The notes beneath the pieces are model-generated. The model was not told the origin of the DNA. It searched no databases and saw nothing but the letters and a program-made list of their open reading frames with translations. The position numbers were made by a program, and so were the translations under genes. Positions 10,511 to 23,619 of a stretch of 64,000 nucleotides of DNA are shown one piece after another. Source of the DNA: Zantedeschia hybrid cultivar (Eukaryota; Streptophyta; Magnoliopsida; Alismatales; Araceae). How positions within the stretch are numbered: position 1 is the first letter of the stretch; every line of letters starts with the position of its first letter. The stretch spans positions 32,944,001 through 33,008,000 of the forward strand of contig JARZZO010000016.1 in the NCBI GenBank assembly GCA_030544215.1. The letters run 5' to 3'.

Positions 10511-10756
10511 TTGCTGGAAAGACTTTTTTCAAAGATGTTTTCAAAATAGATTATTTGGCATCGAGAAAAGTTATGGTCAAAGGAAAATAAATTTATTGAC
10601 CACCCCTTTTCCTGATTTTGGCATCCAACGACAAAGCCCGCATGCCATTTTCCATGGAAGCCCTTTTCTACCGTCTAAAGAGGATTTTCTTCGACGTGTC
10701 TAGTCTCTCTCATCTTCGATGACCTCTCACATGGGTTTTCTACACTTGTCGGTTCT

Positions 10757-11053
10757 TCACTCTAATTTATCTGTGTCATTCTTTTTCACATGGGTAGGAC
10801 ATGCCCAAATTTTAATGTGATTAAGATTTGATTTCCTTCCCTTCCATATCTCATATGGTGTGAAAGAAACTGATTTGCTTGAAACCTTGTTCAACAAGTA
10901 GGCTGCAGTCTTTAAATTAAAACCCCATAGACACAAAGGTAATCCTGATAAGGATATTATAGAACGGACCATATCCAACAAAGTCCGATTTCTCTTTTCA
11001 GATATACTATTATGTTGTGATGTATACGGTGGAGTCCACTGAGAAACTATTCT
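10757..11053 (-). pseudogene. copia integrase core, distal piece (B1)
   Basis: The frame encodes LDMVRSIISLSGLPL and AAYLLNKVSSKSVSFTPYEI, typical of the distal integrase/post-core region of copia pol. It continues on the other side of solo LTR G2 at 13264. In the B2 copy the homologous DNA (near 23640-23960) is uninterrupted. Truncated at its C-terminal side. Confidence 0.8.
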
Positions 11054-13263
11054 TGTAACGACCCGTTACCCTATAATCGCAGATCCGATTACTAAATGGG
11101 CACCGAATCATTAAAATTAAGAATCGAATCAGGATCTCAAATAAGTCTGAGAAATAAATGATAAAATAAACTAAACAATCCACACATCATCGAATTGTAA
11201 AGAAAGTGTATGAATTAAAAATTATTACAATTCGACTAGATTCAGCAAATAATTACATAATCCAACTGAAAAGAAATAATTATACGTACATGTCAGAAAA
11301 TGAAAGAACAACTACATCGAGGCATACTCTGGAACAGTGGCTGCTGGCACGCAATCCGAGACGAAACTCCACAACCTTTATGCCAACCGAGAACCCTCAC
11401 CTGAAATCATAAGGAGTGAGTCACACCAAAATAGACTCAATAGGGATCATTCGATCCCCACCTCCCACACATACACCGACAGTCGCAACAATACAAGGAT
11501 ATGGACAACAAAAGCGTAAGTAAAGCAGTAATTAATTCACACGTCCAGTGAAAAGGAACACACCAAAAACTGTCACACCAACCGGGAAAACACTGACCCG
11601 CTGGGACGGAACTGCAACCCCTCGGATAGCGTGTTGGCTATTCCGACTTGTCTAGTTTTAGGTGGTTCATCTTCTTCCCAGCCACGAGTGACACTCCGAA
11701 ATGTACTACTCTCACACCGGTACTAACTATTACTCTAAAGTACACCGGATGACCCTCGCCTACTAGGCGTCACCTTGTCACTTCCACACGGACACTGCGT
11801 CACTCCCACACCGACACAGGGTGTCAAGTGCTAACAAATGTCACTTCAGGTCCACGATCGCATAAATACAACACAATGCGATCTGGTCACATAAAAATCC
11901 GTGCCCTAATGTATGATTTCAAGTATGCATTTGACATGATTGTCTAACAATATATAAGAATCTATTTGACATTTTTATAACAGTCATACATGCCAAATGC
12001 AGGAAATTAAGGGGCTCTGACTTGAATTGCGTCGCCGATGGCCGACATCATTCAAAGCCCTAAAAATGGTTCCCACATAAACTAGCCTCGCAAGATGAGG
12101 GACCTGGGCCTAAATCGCGTCGCCCATAGTCGACACCATTTAAATGGCGTCACCTGGTCGCGACGTCATTTAACGCCCGAAAATCGAACTGCCCTCTAGT
12201 ACCTGGAACTAAATCGCGTCGCCCATAATCGACACCATTTAAATGGTATCACCTGGTCGCGACGTCATTTAACATTTGAAAACCGAACTGTCCTCTGGCA
12301 ACTGGGCCTAAATCGAGTCACTCATGGTCGACATCATTTGCAAATGGTGTCGTCCTGGCCCGACGCAATTTAGCACCTAAAAATAGGATTTCCCTTCGGC
12401 CTCCCCTGAGCCACAACATGGGATTTCCTCCTCCAAGTCGTCCCAAAAATGCCAAAATAGAAAAGATAGGGCAGAATCCAAATAACCAAATTGAAAACAC
12501 GCCAATCTCCATTTCATAAAAATGAGCATTTCCATCAAAAACCCCTAAACATGCTCCTTCTACCCAAAATCCTTACATCTCCAAAACATGCTCTAAAGTG
12601 AGAAATCATGGTTTAAATCAAAAGAATCATATACAAGGATCGTCACCCTACTGGTTACTTGAACTCCTCCTATCTCCTCGCCACCGATCCGCTATACCGC
12701 AAATCATCGCCGGTACCACCGTGGACGCCGTTACTCCACCGGGACGTCAATCGCCGTCCAGAGAGTAAAGTGCAGCGGAGGAAATGGTGGTAGTAGTGGT
12801 GAGAGGTGGGAGGGTATTAGAGTGGTGGAAGAGGAAGAATGGGAAGAGGAAGGGAATCGGAAAGGTTCAGAGAGAGGGAGGAGAGAGAGAGAGGAGAGAA
12901 TGAGAGAAATGAGGGAAGGCTCGGGGCGTCAAACCGAAACATGCTAAATCACGTCGTTCTCAGACAACGCCATTCAGACGACAGGATGAGGTTGTACACT
13001 AGCAGATCTCTGAATTGCGTCATCCATGCATGACGCCATTCAGACGATATGACCGAAGTCGTACACACGCTCCCCAATGCCTGCCTACGTAGCACACCAG
13101 CAAGGCTTCTAAATGTCGCCCCCAGAGGCCGACGCCATTTGAAATCACGTCTCGCAAGCTCGACGCGATTCAAAGGCCATGCATTAGGCCCACAATGGCT
13201 CAAACCAAGGGGTCTGACACCAAAACCGACCCGATAACTGGATCTGATACTTCAATCCTTACA
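11054..13263 (-). mobile_element. solo gypsy LTR G2 (same family as element G)
   Basis: 2210 bp starting TGTAACGACCCG and ending CAATCCTTACA, the reverse complement of the LTR ends of element G (TGTAAGGATTG ... GGGTCGTTACA). It is flanked by ATTCT (11049-11053) and ATTCC (13264-13268), a 5-bp TSD with one change. The uninterrupted site is visible in B2 near 23949 (ACTATTCCATTG). Body similarity to LTR G is lower than that between the two G LTRs, so it is an older insertion. It carries several GCGTC/GACGC hairpins. Confidence 0.9.
12023..13175. repeat. phased GCGTC/GACGC hairpins in solo LTR G2
   Basis: Imperfect inverted repeats of the form TAAATCGCGTC...GACACCATTTA start near 12023, 12111, 12210 and 12309 (spacing 88, 99, 99 nt). 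Each is followed in the same unit by a second hairpin of the form AAATGGCGTC...GACGTCATTT. More lie near 12945, 13011 and 13109-13174. Flanks vary while the GCGTC/GACGC cores persist. Function unknown. Confidence 0.75.
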
Positions 13264-13780
13264 ATTCCATTGTCTTTCAGGTAAGAAGTGAATTCATGAC
13301 TTAAGTAGTCACCTCCTCGATCCGATTGAAGAGTTTTGATACTCTTACCAGTCTGCTTCTCTACTTCATTCTTATATTCCTTAAACTTCTCAAAGACTTG
13401 TGATTTATATCTCATTAAATACACATAGTCATACCTAGAGAAGTCATCAATAAAAGAATGAAGTAAAGATGTCCTCCTTTAGCCTTTATTGACATGGGTC
13501 CATATACATCTATGTGTATGAGTCTGAGAAGGTCAGCAGCCCTCTCACCATGTCCACTAAAGAGAACCTTGGTCATCTTCCCTATGAGACATTACTCACA
13601 GGTACCAAATAATTTGAATTCAAACGAATTCAAGTATCTATTTGAACATAGGTGAGAGATCCTCTTCTTACCCATATGATCAAGTCTGCAATGTCAAAGG
13701 TATGCAGGATTCACTTCTTCTGTCCTAGCACTGAAAACCTACATTATATCAGTACATGTATCTAATACATACAATCTATT
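13264..13780 (-). pseudogene. copia pre-integrase/integrase piece (B1)
   Basis: Encodes YLMRYKSQVFEKFKEYKNEV and KSIKTLQSDRGGDYLSHEF, the integrase catalytic core with the second Asp context SDRGGDY. Upstream pre-integrase homology to B2 (near 24230-24430) is broken by stops and frameshifts. Joins the fragment at 10757-11053 once the solo LTR is ignored. Confidence 0.75.
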
Positions 13781-13915
13781 GAACAGATAACCATCGGTAA
13801 TGATCAAATTATTATTAATAATAGAGCACCCAGTACTAGTTATTGTCAATGAGTAACCAACATTATTTAGACAGGAAATAGAAATAATGTTTTTGATAAT
13901 TTTTAGAGTAAAGTA

Positions 13916-14953
13916 TCAATCTTGTAATTTCATAATTGTCCATGAAAATAAACTAAGACGAGCAGTCCCCACAGCTTTAGCGGCAACCAAAGCTCTATTG
14001 TCCATTCTTAGTTCAATCTCCTTTTTGCCAAGTCTCCTTTTATTTGTCAGCACCTGAAAAGAATTGCAGACATAAGACGTGTATCTAGTATCCAATACCC
14101 ATGATGTGGATTTCATAAAAGACAAATTCAAGTCAATGACAAAAATACCTTCATTCAGAATTACATTGTAATTCTTTTTTCAGTGTTCGATCTGTCCACA
14201 CCGAAAACATTTGCTTTCTTTTTCATCCTTCTTGCCATTACCATTATCTGCCTTGGCGACCTCTTTACCTTTGGTATGTTCCTTTCCCTTCTTCTTGGTA
14301 GGTGTCTAGGTGGCTTTCCTTTTCTTGTTAGTCCGACCAACAACTATTACAGAGGATGGATTATCATTCTGTATAGTCTTTTCAGCATTTTTTAACATGT
14401 TTAAAAGTTCAAGCAGAGAAACATCAATCCTATTCATGTTAAAGATCATGATGAAGGGAGAAAATGATTCAAGCAATGACTGGAGTATGAGATCAATGCT
14501 AAGTTCAAGATCCAATTTGAAATCTAGCCCATTGAGTCTCTCAATCCACTCCATCATTCTCAATACATGAGTCTATACTGAAGCACCCTCAGACATCTTG
14601 GACCTGAAAAGCATTTTGGAAATCTCATACCTCTCTTTCCTATCCTTCTCCTCAAAGAGTTGGCGTAGCTGGAAAAGTATAACTCTACAATCAGTCTTTT
14701 CAAATTGCCTCTGCAGCTCAGGAGTCATAGAGGCCAATATGTAACATTGAGCAAGGGAAAAATCCTCCGACCATTTCGCGTAGTTTAATTGATCGCCCTC
14801 CTCGGCATCAATGGCAGGTTTAGGTTGAATTGTCTCTAACACATACACAATCTTTTCGACGGTCAAGACTATTCGTAGGTTGCGTAGCCAATCTTGATAG
14901 TTGGGTCCAGTCAACTTGTTCGAATCTAGGATGCTACGTAGAGGGTGTGACAC
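13916..14953 (-). pseudogene. copia gag and protease remains (B1)
   Basis: The gag start is near 14953 (MSHPLRSILDSNKLTGPNYQ), followed by a UBN2-type gag (NYAKWSEDF, LAQCYILASM, KERYEISKMLFRSKM). Further on are a basic Lys-rich stretch, a damaged zinc knuckle (CFRCGQIEH near 14180) and a protease remnant LDTRYTSYVCN near 14085-14100. The DTG catalytic triplet reads DTR, and several frameshifts separate the pieces, so it is non-functional. Confidence 0.8.
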
Positions 14954-16770
14954 CGAGATTATGATATGGATAAAAGATTAAAGACAATATTTTAGCATGC
15001 ATTCAAATTTCTAACTTAGATGTGATTTTCTATCTTAGTTAGCTCCACTATTTTGCAGTCGAACTATATGACCTCAATTATATAGAATAGGAGATTACGA
15101 CGATCATCCTAGTTGGTCGGAATCCCAACAAGACTGGGGTATGACCTTGTAGAAAGCGCAAGAAGTCACATCCCATCTTAAGGGCAGTCAACTAGAACTT
15201 GGATCTAATACAATATCCAACTTTTGGCCCCTGAGTAGTCATCCCCTTGTGGAAAGCACAACAAAGGATACTCCCAATTAAATAGTACCAGCATTACTAC
15301 ATAGCAATGAGTTTGTGACTTGACTCTTGTGGAAAACACAACAAGGCCAAGTTCAGTCCCTCATTCTATTGAAGCCAAACCTAGGCCTGAGATCCTGCCA
15401 CCAGATCATGGACCTTGTTGAAAGCACAACAAATCCATGACGTGAGGGCATTCAGTCACCCTATAATGGTGGAGGGCCATGACGGGTCCTAGAGCCACGT
15501 TTAAAATCTAATATTTTGTAACGAGGATATTTTATTTTTATCTTGGTCTCACCTTAAGTGACAAAATAAACATATTTGAGATATATATTTACAGTACCTA
15601 GTAATTTGCACAAAATAAATGCATCCAATGCAAATACATTAAGCCTGGGTGATCATGGGCTCTAAATTAAAGCTTATGAGATATCCAACTTACTTCCCAA
15701 GCAACAGGACCATCCTCGCAGTCCGTCCTCCGTGCCTTCAAGCTCCTTCCTTGGCATTGATTACAAAGATTACACGGCTCGCAGGTTGGGAAAAAATAAT
15801 TTACATGCCAATAATTTCCAAAAGCCCTCAAAGCAAATACATTCATTGGAGGAAGATAGAATCACATTGGAAATTAAATAGAGAGAGAAGGGAGGCTCGT
15901 AGGCCTCAATCGAACTGAGCCAATTTAACTAAGTCCATGATCACCCACCACTCCACACAAGCATATCAATCAAACATTATTTTTGAAAATAATCCTTATA
16001 CTTAGATTGAAACCATGGGATGTGCAATGCAAAATTTTTGGCCTTGATTAATTTTAAAATCCAAGTGGAACATTCAAAATTAATCCAAAAATAGACCAAA
16101 ACAAGGCATCAAGACAATAATCCGTGCATAGAATCATTCCAAACAATGAGAGGAGACAAATATGAATTTAACATAAAAATTTAAAATTAATTTTGAATTT
16201 TCCCAAATTAAATTCAATTAATCTAGACAATTGACATGAACATGGAATTTCAATTCAAATTAATTATCCAATAATTATATTTTAAAAATCAAATTTAAAT
16301 GAATTATTATCCTCAATTATCCTTTACTAAAATCTAAAATTCAAATTTTGAAAATTATCCAATTATTTTAAAACAAAAAAGTTAAATTTTAATGAATAGC
16401 CTCTTATAAATTCGAAATTCGAATTTAACAATTATCCAATAATTAAAAATCCAAAAATCTAAATTCTAATATTATCTTCAATTGTTATCAATTTAGCTTA
16501 AACTTTTATGATAATTATCTAGACTAATTAAAGTCAAAAATTCAAATTTAATTAATTTATTTCATATAATATCTAGGAGCTTTGAGATAAAGCATTTTCG
16601 GGCTAGTGCAGTGTGCTGGTTTCCTCTACTGGAGAGGACCAGCACACTGCGTTGCGTGCAGGAACGGGCGCCACGCGCACCAAGAGCGGGCGTAGTGCCC
16701 CTTGCGAGCGCGTTGGCCCTACACGGGCGCACCGCCCGCCCTGTACGGGCGCATAGCAGATCCACCGAGT
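14954..16770 (-). other. 5' leader of copia B1
   Basis: This is non-coding, very AT-rich DNA with a GC-rich block at about 16610-16770 nearest the missing LTR. Four copies of a motif like CTTGTGGAAAGCACAACAAG lie near 15144, 15245, 15325 and 15412. The arrangement matches the leader of B2 and, in mirror orientation, that of copia A. Confidence 0.7.
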
Positions 16771-16889
16771 GACAGGGCCAAATGGTTGAGTGGCAGGGCC
16801 GAGTGGACCAAGGGAAAGGGCCGCCCGGACTTTTAGCCCAACCCAAAGTTGGAAAGGACATGGGCCTTCAGCCCAACAATGAAGAAAGG

Positions 16890-17107
16890 CCACCAATGTT
16901 TTTAGAGTATGTGCCCTTACACCTATGAATAGTTAGTTCTACATCGTCTACCACTAGGAAGGTTTTCCCACCTACTCCCTATAAATAGAATATTGCTTGC
17001 ATCAGAAAAGGAGAGTGACGTATGCCTCCTTTTCCCATCAATATGTCTCATCCTTATTTTTTTTTCCTAAGGACTAACTTGACCATCGGAGAGGGCTCCC
17101 CTGGGAC
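16890..17107 (+). mobile_element. left part of gypsy-like LTR I
   Basis: A TATAAATAG box at 16980-16988 is followed by a U5-like word AACTTGACCATCGGAGAGGG near 17076. A nearly identical word occurs in LTR H. The LTR is cut at 17107 by B2, whose TSD copy GGGAC is 17103-17107, and resumes at 47876. The start is approximate; the U3 may extend left to about 16770. Confidence 0.55.
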
Positions 17108-17853
17108 TGTAGGGTTTGGAAGAACCTCGAGATCCTGTTTGCAATGGAAAAATAATAAAAAAATGGATCCCCAAAAGCCGCATATTAGGCTCCAATCAAT
17201 GCAACAAATCGATCTAGACGATTTCGGATTTTACCTTGCGCAGAACACGTCGTTCTACAAAAGTCGATGCCGATCTCCTCGAACGCAGAGCCACACAAGT
17301 GTATGACTTTTAGAGCGTGATCCACACGGATCCTTCGCAGTAATGATACCCTTCTTCTCCACACACGTAGAACCTCGGATCTCCCATCTCGACTCACGTG
17401 CCCTAAGATGGGAGAGAGAGAGGGAGAGAGAGAGGTGTGCGTTGGAGAGGAAGGGGATGGGACATATTATATATATATATATATAAGTCCTTTTTTAAAA
17501 TAAGCCTAATGATAAATGGATTGTATATATGCCCTTAGTATTATTGTACATATACTTTTAAGTTGTTTATTGATTCTTTTCCTAAAAGAATCTTAGGCTA
17601 TTGTATATTCGTACATGCAATAACACCTAGTTCTGCAATAATCAATTGTGTGTGATCCTCTAGGTCCATAATCACTTCGATTTTAAGATCCATTAACTTC
17701 TAATCCAATTAGAAGTAAATTAAACTAGTTATTCTTCATAGCTGTTTAATTTAATCTGGACCTATGATCACGTTTGGTCAAGAAAATCCGCGTAATCCCA
17801 GAGGACGCCGAGTTCAATGCCACCCTGTCTGATACCTATCAGTCTTCAGTTGT

Positions 17854-19420
17854 TGTTGGGTTCTCAAGTTTCTCCGGATCTCCCGCGCAGTGGAAATAAA
17901 ATAAAAACAGAGATCCATTCCCGTTTCGAAAAACCTAAAAATCGGATTATCGGATAATCGGTTCTTACCATGTGCGGATTCGCATCCGCAACCGATCGGT
18001 TCCGTCGGTGCGACAACGCAAGCCGCGCAAGCGCCCGGCCTCTAGCGGAGTCCACGCGATCCTCCTCACGACATATATCCTCACGTTCCTCATTCTTCGC
18101 AGCCCACGAAGTCTCCGTCGTTCGCCGCAACGATCGCCGCAACGTGCGGACGATTTCCCGTCAAACGGGATTCGGAGAAGCGGCGGAGCAGATCCGGGGA
18201 TCCAGTTTCTTCTGGGGCACCACAGAGAGAGAGAGAGAGAGAGAGAGAGGAGGGGGCGGCTAGGGTTAGCAGCAGCTTGGCCTGCTCAGCCCGTTCGCTA
18301 TATTTTATACTAACCGTGCGATTTTTCATAAAAACTCCCGGTTTATATAAAATTCACTTATTTATCCATCGCCTTGATAATCATTTGCGTGCGACCCTCT
18401 AGGCCCAATAACCAGTCCGGTTAATGGCCCAATAAGTCCAGTGACTCCTCAATGGCTTTATTAATCAATTAATAACTCTTTATTAATTAATTAATCAACC
18501 GAATCAATGTCGCACATCGAATTCGGTCGGGCCTCCAATCACGTTGGGTGCCAAGCAACACCGTGTAAACCTGAAAGGTATCGAGGTTAAGTAATCCACG
18601 CTTGGAACCTTTCCGCCAACAGTTACCGCGTGGATATAATCATTCATTCGTACAATGCTCTCGAGTCAACTCAGGGTATGGCGTGCTGTCAAACCCTAAC
18701 CGGTCGACTCACTTGGATTGGATGCCGCTGATGAATATCAAAAAACTCATTTCCCAATATTATCGTCCGCCCTGGCCAGGGACTTTCACACATCCTTCCT
18801 AGAGCATTATCTCTCATCATACCGAGAGCGAATGATTCCTTTTTGACACACAATTCCCTTCGACGGTATTCCGCTGTACCTGATCCTTGACTGTTTAGAA
18901 TCCCGTGGTTAGAGATTCATAAACCAAGGTCAAAGCACAGAAGTCTATCGACAAGGTGTCCTTGGTGTCTCAGGTCCGAGGACCATCCACGCAACTGCGA
19001 CAATAGAATCAAGCTGGTTGACAGTGAGGTACAGTACCATCCAACGATTCAGTCGAATCAGTTTAGTGAACTCATTCTCTAATGAGCACCTACAGATTCG
19101 CCTTAGTGTCTCCACACAAGTGACTTATGAGATCAGTCACCCTCATCATATGAGCAAGAGTAATCTGTACTACTCTAACCGGATATTCGATGTCCTTCAC
19201 GGATATCCTCCGACTAAGAACGATTAAGAATGTGTGTGTTTAAGTGATCAGTCCCACTAGTATGATCTTATCATAATATGATCACTATTGTACATATTCA
19301 CGGACTTCATTATGAGACGATAACTAATACGATTTACACACAATGAATATTATGCCATTATATTAATAAATGAACGAGATTACAAAGTCAAATTGGCTTG
19401 TAGGCCACCTAAGACTAATA
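17854..19420 (-). mobile_element. solo LTR of copia family A
   Basis: 1567 bp, the reverse complement of the copia A LTR (ends TTAGTCTTAGGTGGCCTAC... and ...GAGAACCC). Flanked by GTTGT (17849-17853) and GTTGC (19421-19425). The empty site in the other B2 LTR reads CTTCAGTAGCC near 28128, so the TSD has drifted by one or two bases. It contains a (GA)n tract near 18222-18250. No gene is present; short GC-rich frames are incidental. Confidence 0.85.
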
Positions 19421-20075
19421 GTTGCCCAATCACTATAATCCCTTGCTCATTTTATGAGTCCGATATAATCGTGTGGTATGGTTATTGTCAAACCACTAGA
19501 GATCATGTCGTCTGACCATGACCTCCTCAATTACTTCAAGTTTGTTCCAGACGAACCGAAACTACTCTAACTAGGAGTTTAGTGGAGCGTCCATGTCATG
19601 ACCCATTAACTGTCCGACATATACCTGATAGTGAGCAATCCCCTTCTTGAACATTAACGGTCTTCGCATGTATTCCGATGTAGCTAATAATTTGGTGTTT
19701 TATGACTTATGGATAAAGTCACTTAGCCAAAAAATCAAACCATATCGTTCCTTACGCAAGACCCAATTAATATCTCATGTCTAAGGATCAACGATACTAC
19801 TGAGACAGATGGATCTTCAGTTGATATTATGTATAATTAACCATCTAAAGATCCATCAGCCGATCAGTTCAATGAACATCCTCCTAGGATGCACACAATA
19901 TATATGTGTTGATACCCTGCACATGTGACCGTGAGATTGATCATTTTCACTTCATATCCCAAAGTGAATACTCTCCAGTCGGGAACTATTTAAGGTATGT
20001 CTCCATGTATAGTCAAACCCACATTCGAGATCCCATCTCAAATTGAGTTTACAACCACATATGTTAGGGACAACG

Positions 20076-21648
20076 TGTTGGGATCCGAGCAGGACGCAAA
20101 GAACGCAGCGGAAACGAAGAACAAAAATTATCCCGCCCGATGCCCGCTGATCTGATTCGGAACGAAAAACGCAAACCGAAAGCAACGGGAAGTAATCCGA
20201 TTACCGTGCGCGGATTCAAATCCGCTTCCGTCTCGGTTCCGTCGAGGCGATGCCGCGAGCCGCACAAGCGTCCGGCCTCCAGCGGTATCCACGCGATCCT
20301 CCACGGTGGTTCGTCCTCGATCCCTCGTCCGTTTCAGCTCACTTGCTGAAGATCCGTCGCTGCAACGATTGCTGAATTCCCGACAGACGGGAATCACACG
20401 CGGCGGAGACGGAAGCTGTTCTGGCGCCTCGAACGGGACGCCCAGAGGAGGAGAGAGAAAGGAGGGGGTTGACGGCCAGCAAGGGAAATCCTGGAGCTTG
20501 GCCCAGAGTTTCTCAACAACGCGTATATATATATTAAGTCGGCCTGACTTTTCACAAAAGTCCCCGAGTTAATATAAATCTCACTTATGTACCACCGACT
20601 GAGAATCTTATTGCGTGTGACCCTCTAGGCCCATTTACCAGTCCGGTTTTCAGCCCGTTAAGTCCAATAACTAGTTATTGACTTATTGTAATTAATTAAT
20701 ATCTAGTTATTAAATAATTACTTAACCGAATTAACATCACATGTAAATTTGGTCGGACTTCCGATCAAGTTGGGTGCCAAGCAACACCGCATGATCCCGG
20801 AAGGTAATGGGGTTCAGCAACCCACTCATGGAACCTGTCCGTCCACAGTTACCACGTGGCTATAATCCTTCGTTCGCACAATGCTCTCGAGTTAACCTAG
20901 GGTATGGTCAACTATCAAACCCTAGATTGTCAACTCACTTGAATCAGACTCCGCTTTACAATATCCGAAAACCACTTTTCTGATATTGTTTCTGCTCTGG
21001 CCAGTGACTCCTACGGATCTATTCTAGAGCATTCTCTCTCCAGTTACCTGGAGCGAACGATCCTTTATTGAACACACAATCACCTTCGAAGGTCTTCCGC
21101 TGGACCCGATCCTTGACTATTTGAGATCCCGTGGATAGGGATTCGTAGGTCAAGGTCAAAGCCCAGAAGTCCACCGACAAGGTGTCTTTGGTGTCTCAAG
21201 TCCAAGGATCAACCACGCCACTGTGACGATGAATCAAGCCGATTGACAGTCAGGTAAATTACCATTCGGCGATTCATGTTGGATCAGTTCAGTGAACTCA
21301 TTCCCCAATGAGCACCTACAGGTTTACCATTGTGTCTCCACACTAGTAACTAACGAGATCAGTCACCCTCATCATATGAGCTGGAATAACCTGTACTAGT
21401 CTAACCGGATGTTTGATGTCCTTCTCAAACATCCTACAACTAGGAACAATTGAGAATATGTGTTTATAAGTCATCAGTCTCATTATTATGATCTCATCAT
21501 AATTTGATGACTATTGCACATATTTATAGACTTCATTATGCGCAAATATAAATATGCCAATCTACATAATGAATTTAATGCCATTTATTAGTGAACCAGA
21601 TTGAAATAGGTGCCTTATGATTGGCTTAGAGGACACCTATATCCATCA
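20076..21648 (-). mobile_element. solo copia-type LTR C
   Basis: 1573 bp starting TGTTGGGATCCGAG and ending TATCCATCA, flanked by the identical TSD CAACG (20071-20075 and 21649-21653). The empty site is seen in the other B2 LTR near 47742 (GGGACAACGTAAACC). It resembles solo LTR D at 61290 and, more distantly, the copia A LTR, indicating related families. Confidence 0.9.
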
Positions 21649-21789
21649 CAACGTAAAGCGATTCACAAATTAGAAATTCACGCTCTAATAACCACTTTAT
21701 TATATTGAACAAGTTTGTACATTATATCGGGCGTACCTGGCCCTCAATTAGCCCGTAGGACACCCAAATACTAGCACTCTCCCACTTGT

Positions 21790-23230
21790 ACTACAACCAA
21801 CTGCTCAAGTCTTGAGGCCCATCTTATCCTGATGACGCTCAAACACAACTTGTGACAGAGGCTTAGTCAATAGATATGCAATATCATCTTCTGATGGTAC
21901 TCGTTCTACCACCACATCTCACCGTACAACAATCTCTCGAATCAGGTGGAAGCGTCTCAAAATATGCTTCGACCTTTGTTGAGACCGAGATTCATTCGCC
22001 TCGGCGATGGCCCCATTATTATCACAAAATAATGGGATGGGAGTAGAAATGATGGGAACTACGTCAAGTTCCGAGATGAATTTCTTCATCTAGACAGCCT
22101 CCTTGGCAGCTTCAGCCGCAGCTATATACTCTACTTCTATCATCGAATCTGCAGTCGTTTCCTATTTGGAACTCCTCCAACTGACTGTCCCTCCATTTAG
22201 CATGAATACAAATCTAAACATGGATTTGCTATCATCAAGATCTAACTGGAAACTAGAGTCTGTGTAAGCTCTCAGTTGCAAGTCCTCTTCTCCTCCATAT
22301 AGCAGGAAAAGATCCTTAGTCCTTCAGGTACTTAAGAATGCATTTTACTGCGTTCCAGTACTCCTCGCCCGGATCGCTCTAATATTTGTTGGCGAGTACA
22401 TAGTATGGCATACATGATCGACCCGATCGAAGAGGCATAGGGTACTCGACTCATGTATGCTACTTCCTCAGGTGTTCCAGGGGCCATGTCCTTAGATAGG
22501 TAAATTTTATGTCTCATAGGAATGAGACCTCTTTTGGAATTATCTAACTTGAATTTTTTGAGTATAGTATTTATGTACATAGATTGGGACAATCCCAGCA
22601 TCCTTTTGGATCTATCACGATAAATTCTAATGTCTAGCACATAGGATGCTTCTCCCAAATCCTTTATGGAGAAGGTCTTGGATAACCAACACTTCATTGA
22701 TGTCAGCATTCCGACATCATTACCAATTAGTAAGATGTCATCAACATAGAGGACTAATAAGGTTACTGAGCTCCCACTAACCTTCTTGTAAACATAGGGT
22801 TTGTCTTTATTTCAAATGAAGTCGAAAGATTTGATAGCTTCATCAAATTTTAAATTCCAACTTCGAGACGCCTGCTTCAATCCATAAATAAATCATACCT
22901 TATCGGGTTGCTGCTCAGATGTGAATCCATCTAGCTGTACCATGTATACCTCTTCCGACAGGTTTCCATTAAGAAAAGTTGTCTTCACATCTATTTGCCA
23001 GATCTCATAATCCAGGGATGCTGCAATGACAAGGAGGATTCTGATTGATTTTATTATAGAAACTGGTAAAAAAGTTTTGTCATAGTTAATCCCTTGTCCT
23101 TGACGATATCCCTTTGCCACCAGTCGAGCCTTGTAACTGTCCATTTGTCCATCTGCTCCGATCTTCCTTTTGAAGATCCATTTACAGTTGTTAGGGACTT
23201 TCCCTTCAAGTATATCGACCAAATTCCAAA
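21790..23230 (-). pseudogene. copia reverse transcriptase and RNase H (B2)
   Basis: RT pieces include NNCKWIFKRKIGADGQMDSY, ARLVAKGYRQGQGINYDKTF, WQIDVKTTFLNGNL and the catalytic YVDD at 22748-22737. After them come IKDLGEASYVLDIRIYRDRS and the RNase H connection. RNase H remains (EAAKEAVW context) lie near 22080-22140. Multiple stops and frameshifts make it inactive. Confidence 0.85.
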
Positions 23231-23619
23231 CTTGGTTGGTATATATGAATTGGATTTCTGAATCTATAACCTCTTTCCATTTCTCGAAGTCAGAACTACG
23301 AATTATCTCTTTATAGGATTGAGGATCATCATCCTCATTGATTTGTACCTTAGACGAACTGTTAGAGACATGTCCAAAATACCTATAAGGTTCTCTAGGT
23401 ATCCTACCAGATCTTCCTAATGTCTATGTTGTAGGGTGAGCAAGTTCCATAGGTGGTGTCTCATCTAATGAGATTGTGTCCCCAATTTATGGTTCAGACC
23501 TCGTCTAGTTCTATCTGGCTCCCACTATTTTTCTGGAGGAGATATTCCTTCTCCAAGAATACAACTCTCTTAGCCACTAGGACCTTTTGTTTTGAGAGGT
23601 GATCGAAATATCCAAAAGT

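Larger units (their letters stand above)
9234..10737. other. AT-rich intergenic DNA with degenerate tandem repeats
   Basis: No gene is seen. The tracts are A/T homopolymer-rich and contain two degenerate tandem structures listed separately. Short frames here are AT-rich, lack recognisable domains and are probably chance. Confidence 0.6.
10738..16770 (-). mobile_element. truncated Ty1/copia element B1
   Basis: The fragment is homologous to 23640-27330 of element B2 and lies in the same orientation. Read from right to left it has leader, gag, protease and part of the integrase, then stops abruptly near 10738. RT, RNase H and both LTRs are missing. It is interrupted by solo LTR G2. The right limit is approximate because similarity to B2 fades inside a GC-rich stretch near 16760, next to LTR I. 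Confidence 0.75.
17108..21776 (-). mobile_element. 3' LTR of copia B2 (interrupted by two solo LTRs)
   Basis: The LTR is made of 17108-17853, 19421-20075 and 21649-21776, about 1.5 kb in all. It matches the right LTR (27457-28414 plus 47368-47870) segment by segment. It ends CCCAAATACTAGCA, followed by the minus-strand polypurine tract CAAGTGGGAGAG (21777-21788). Confidence 0.85.

Noticed and set aside
17970..18313. Arg-rich frames ending in (RE)n
   Set aside because: They cross a (GA)n tract within a solo copia LTR. Similar frames occur in the other A, C and D LTRs.
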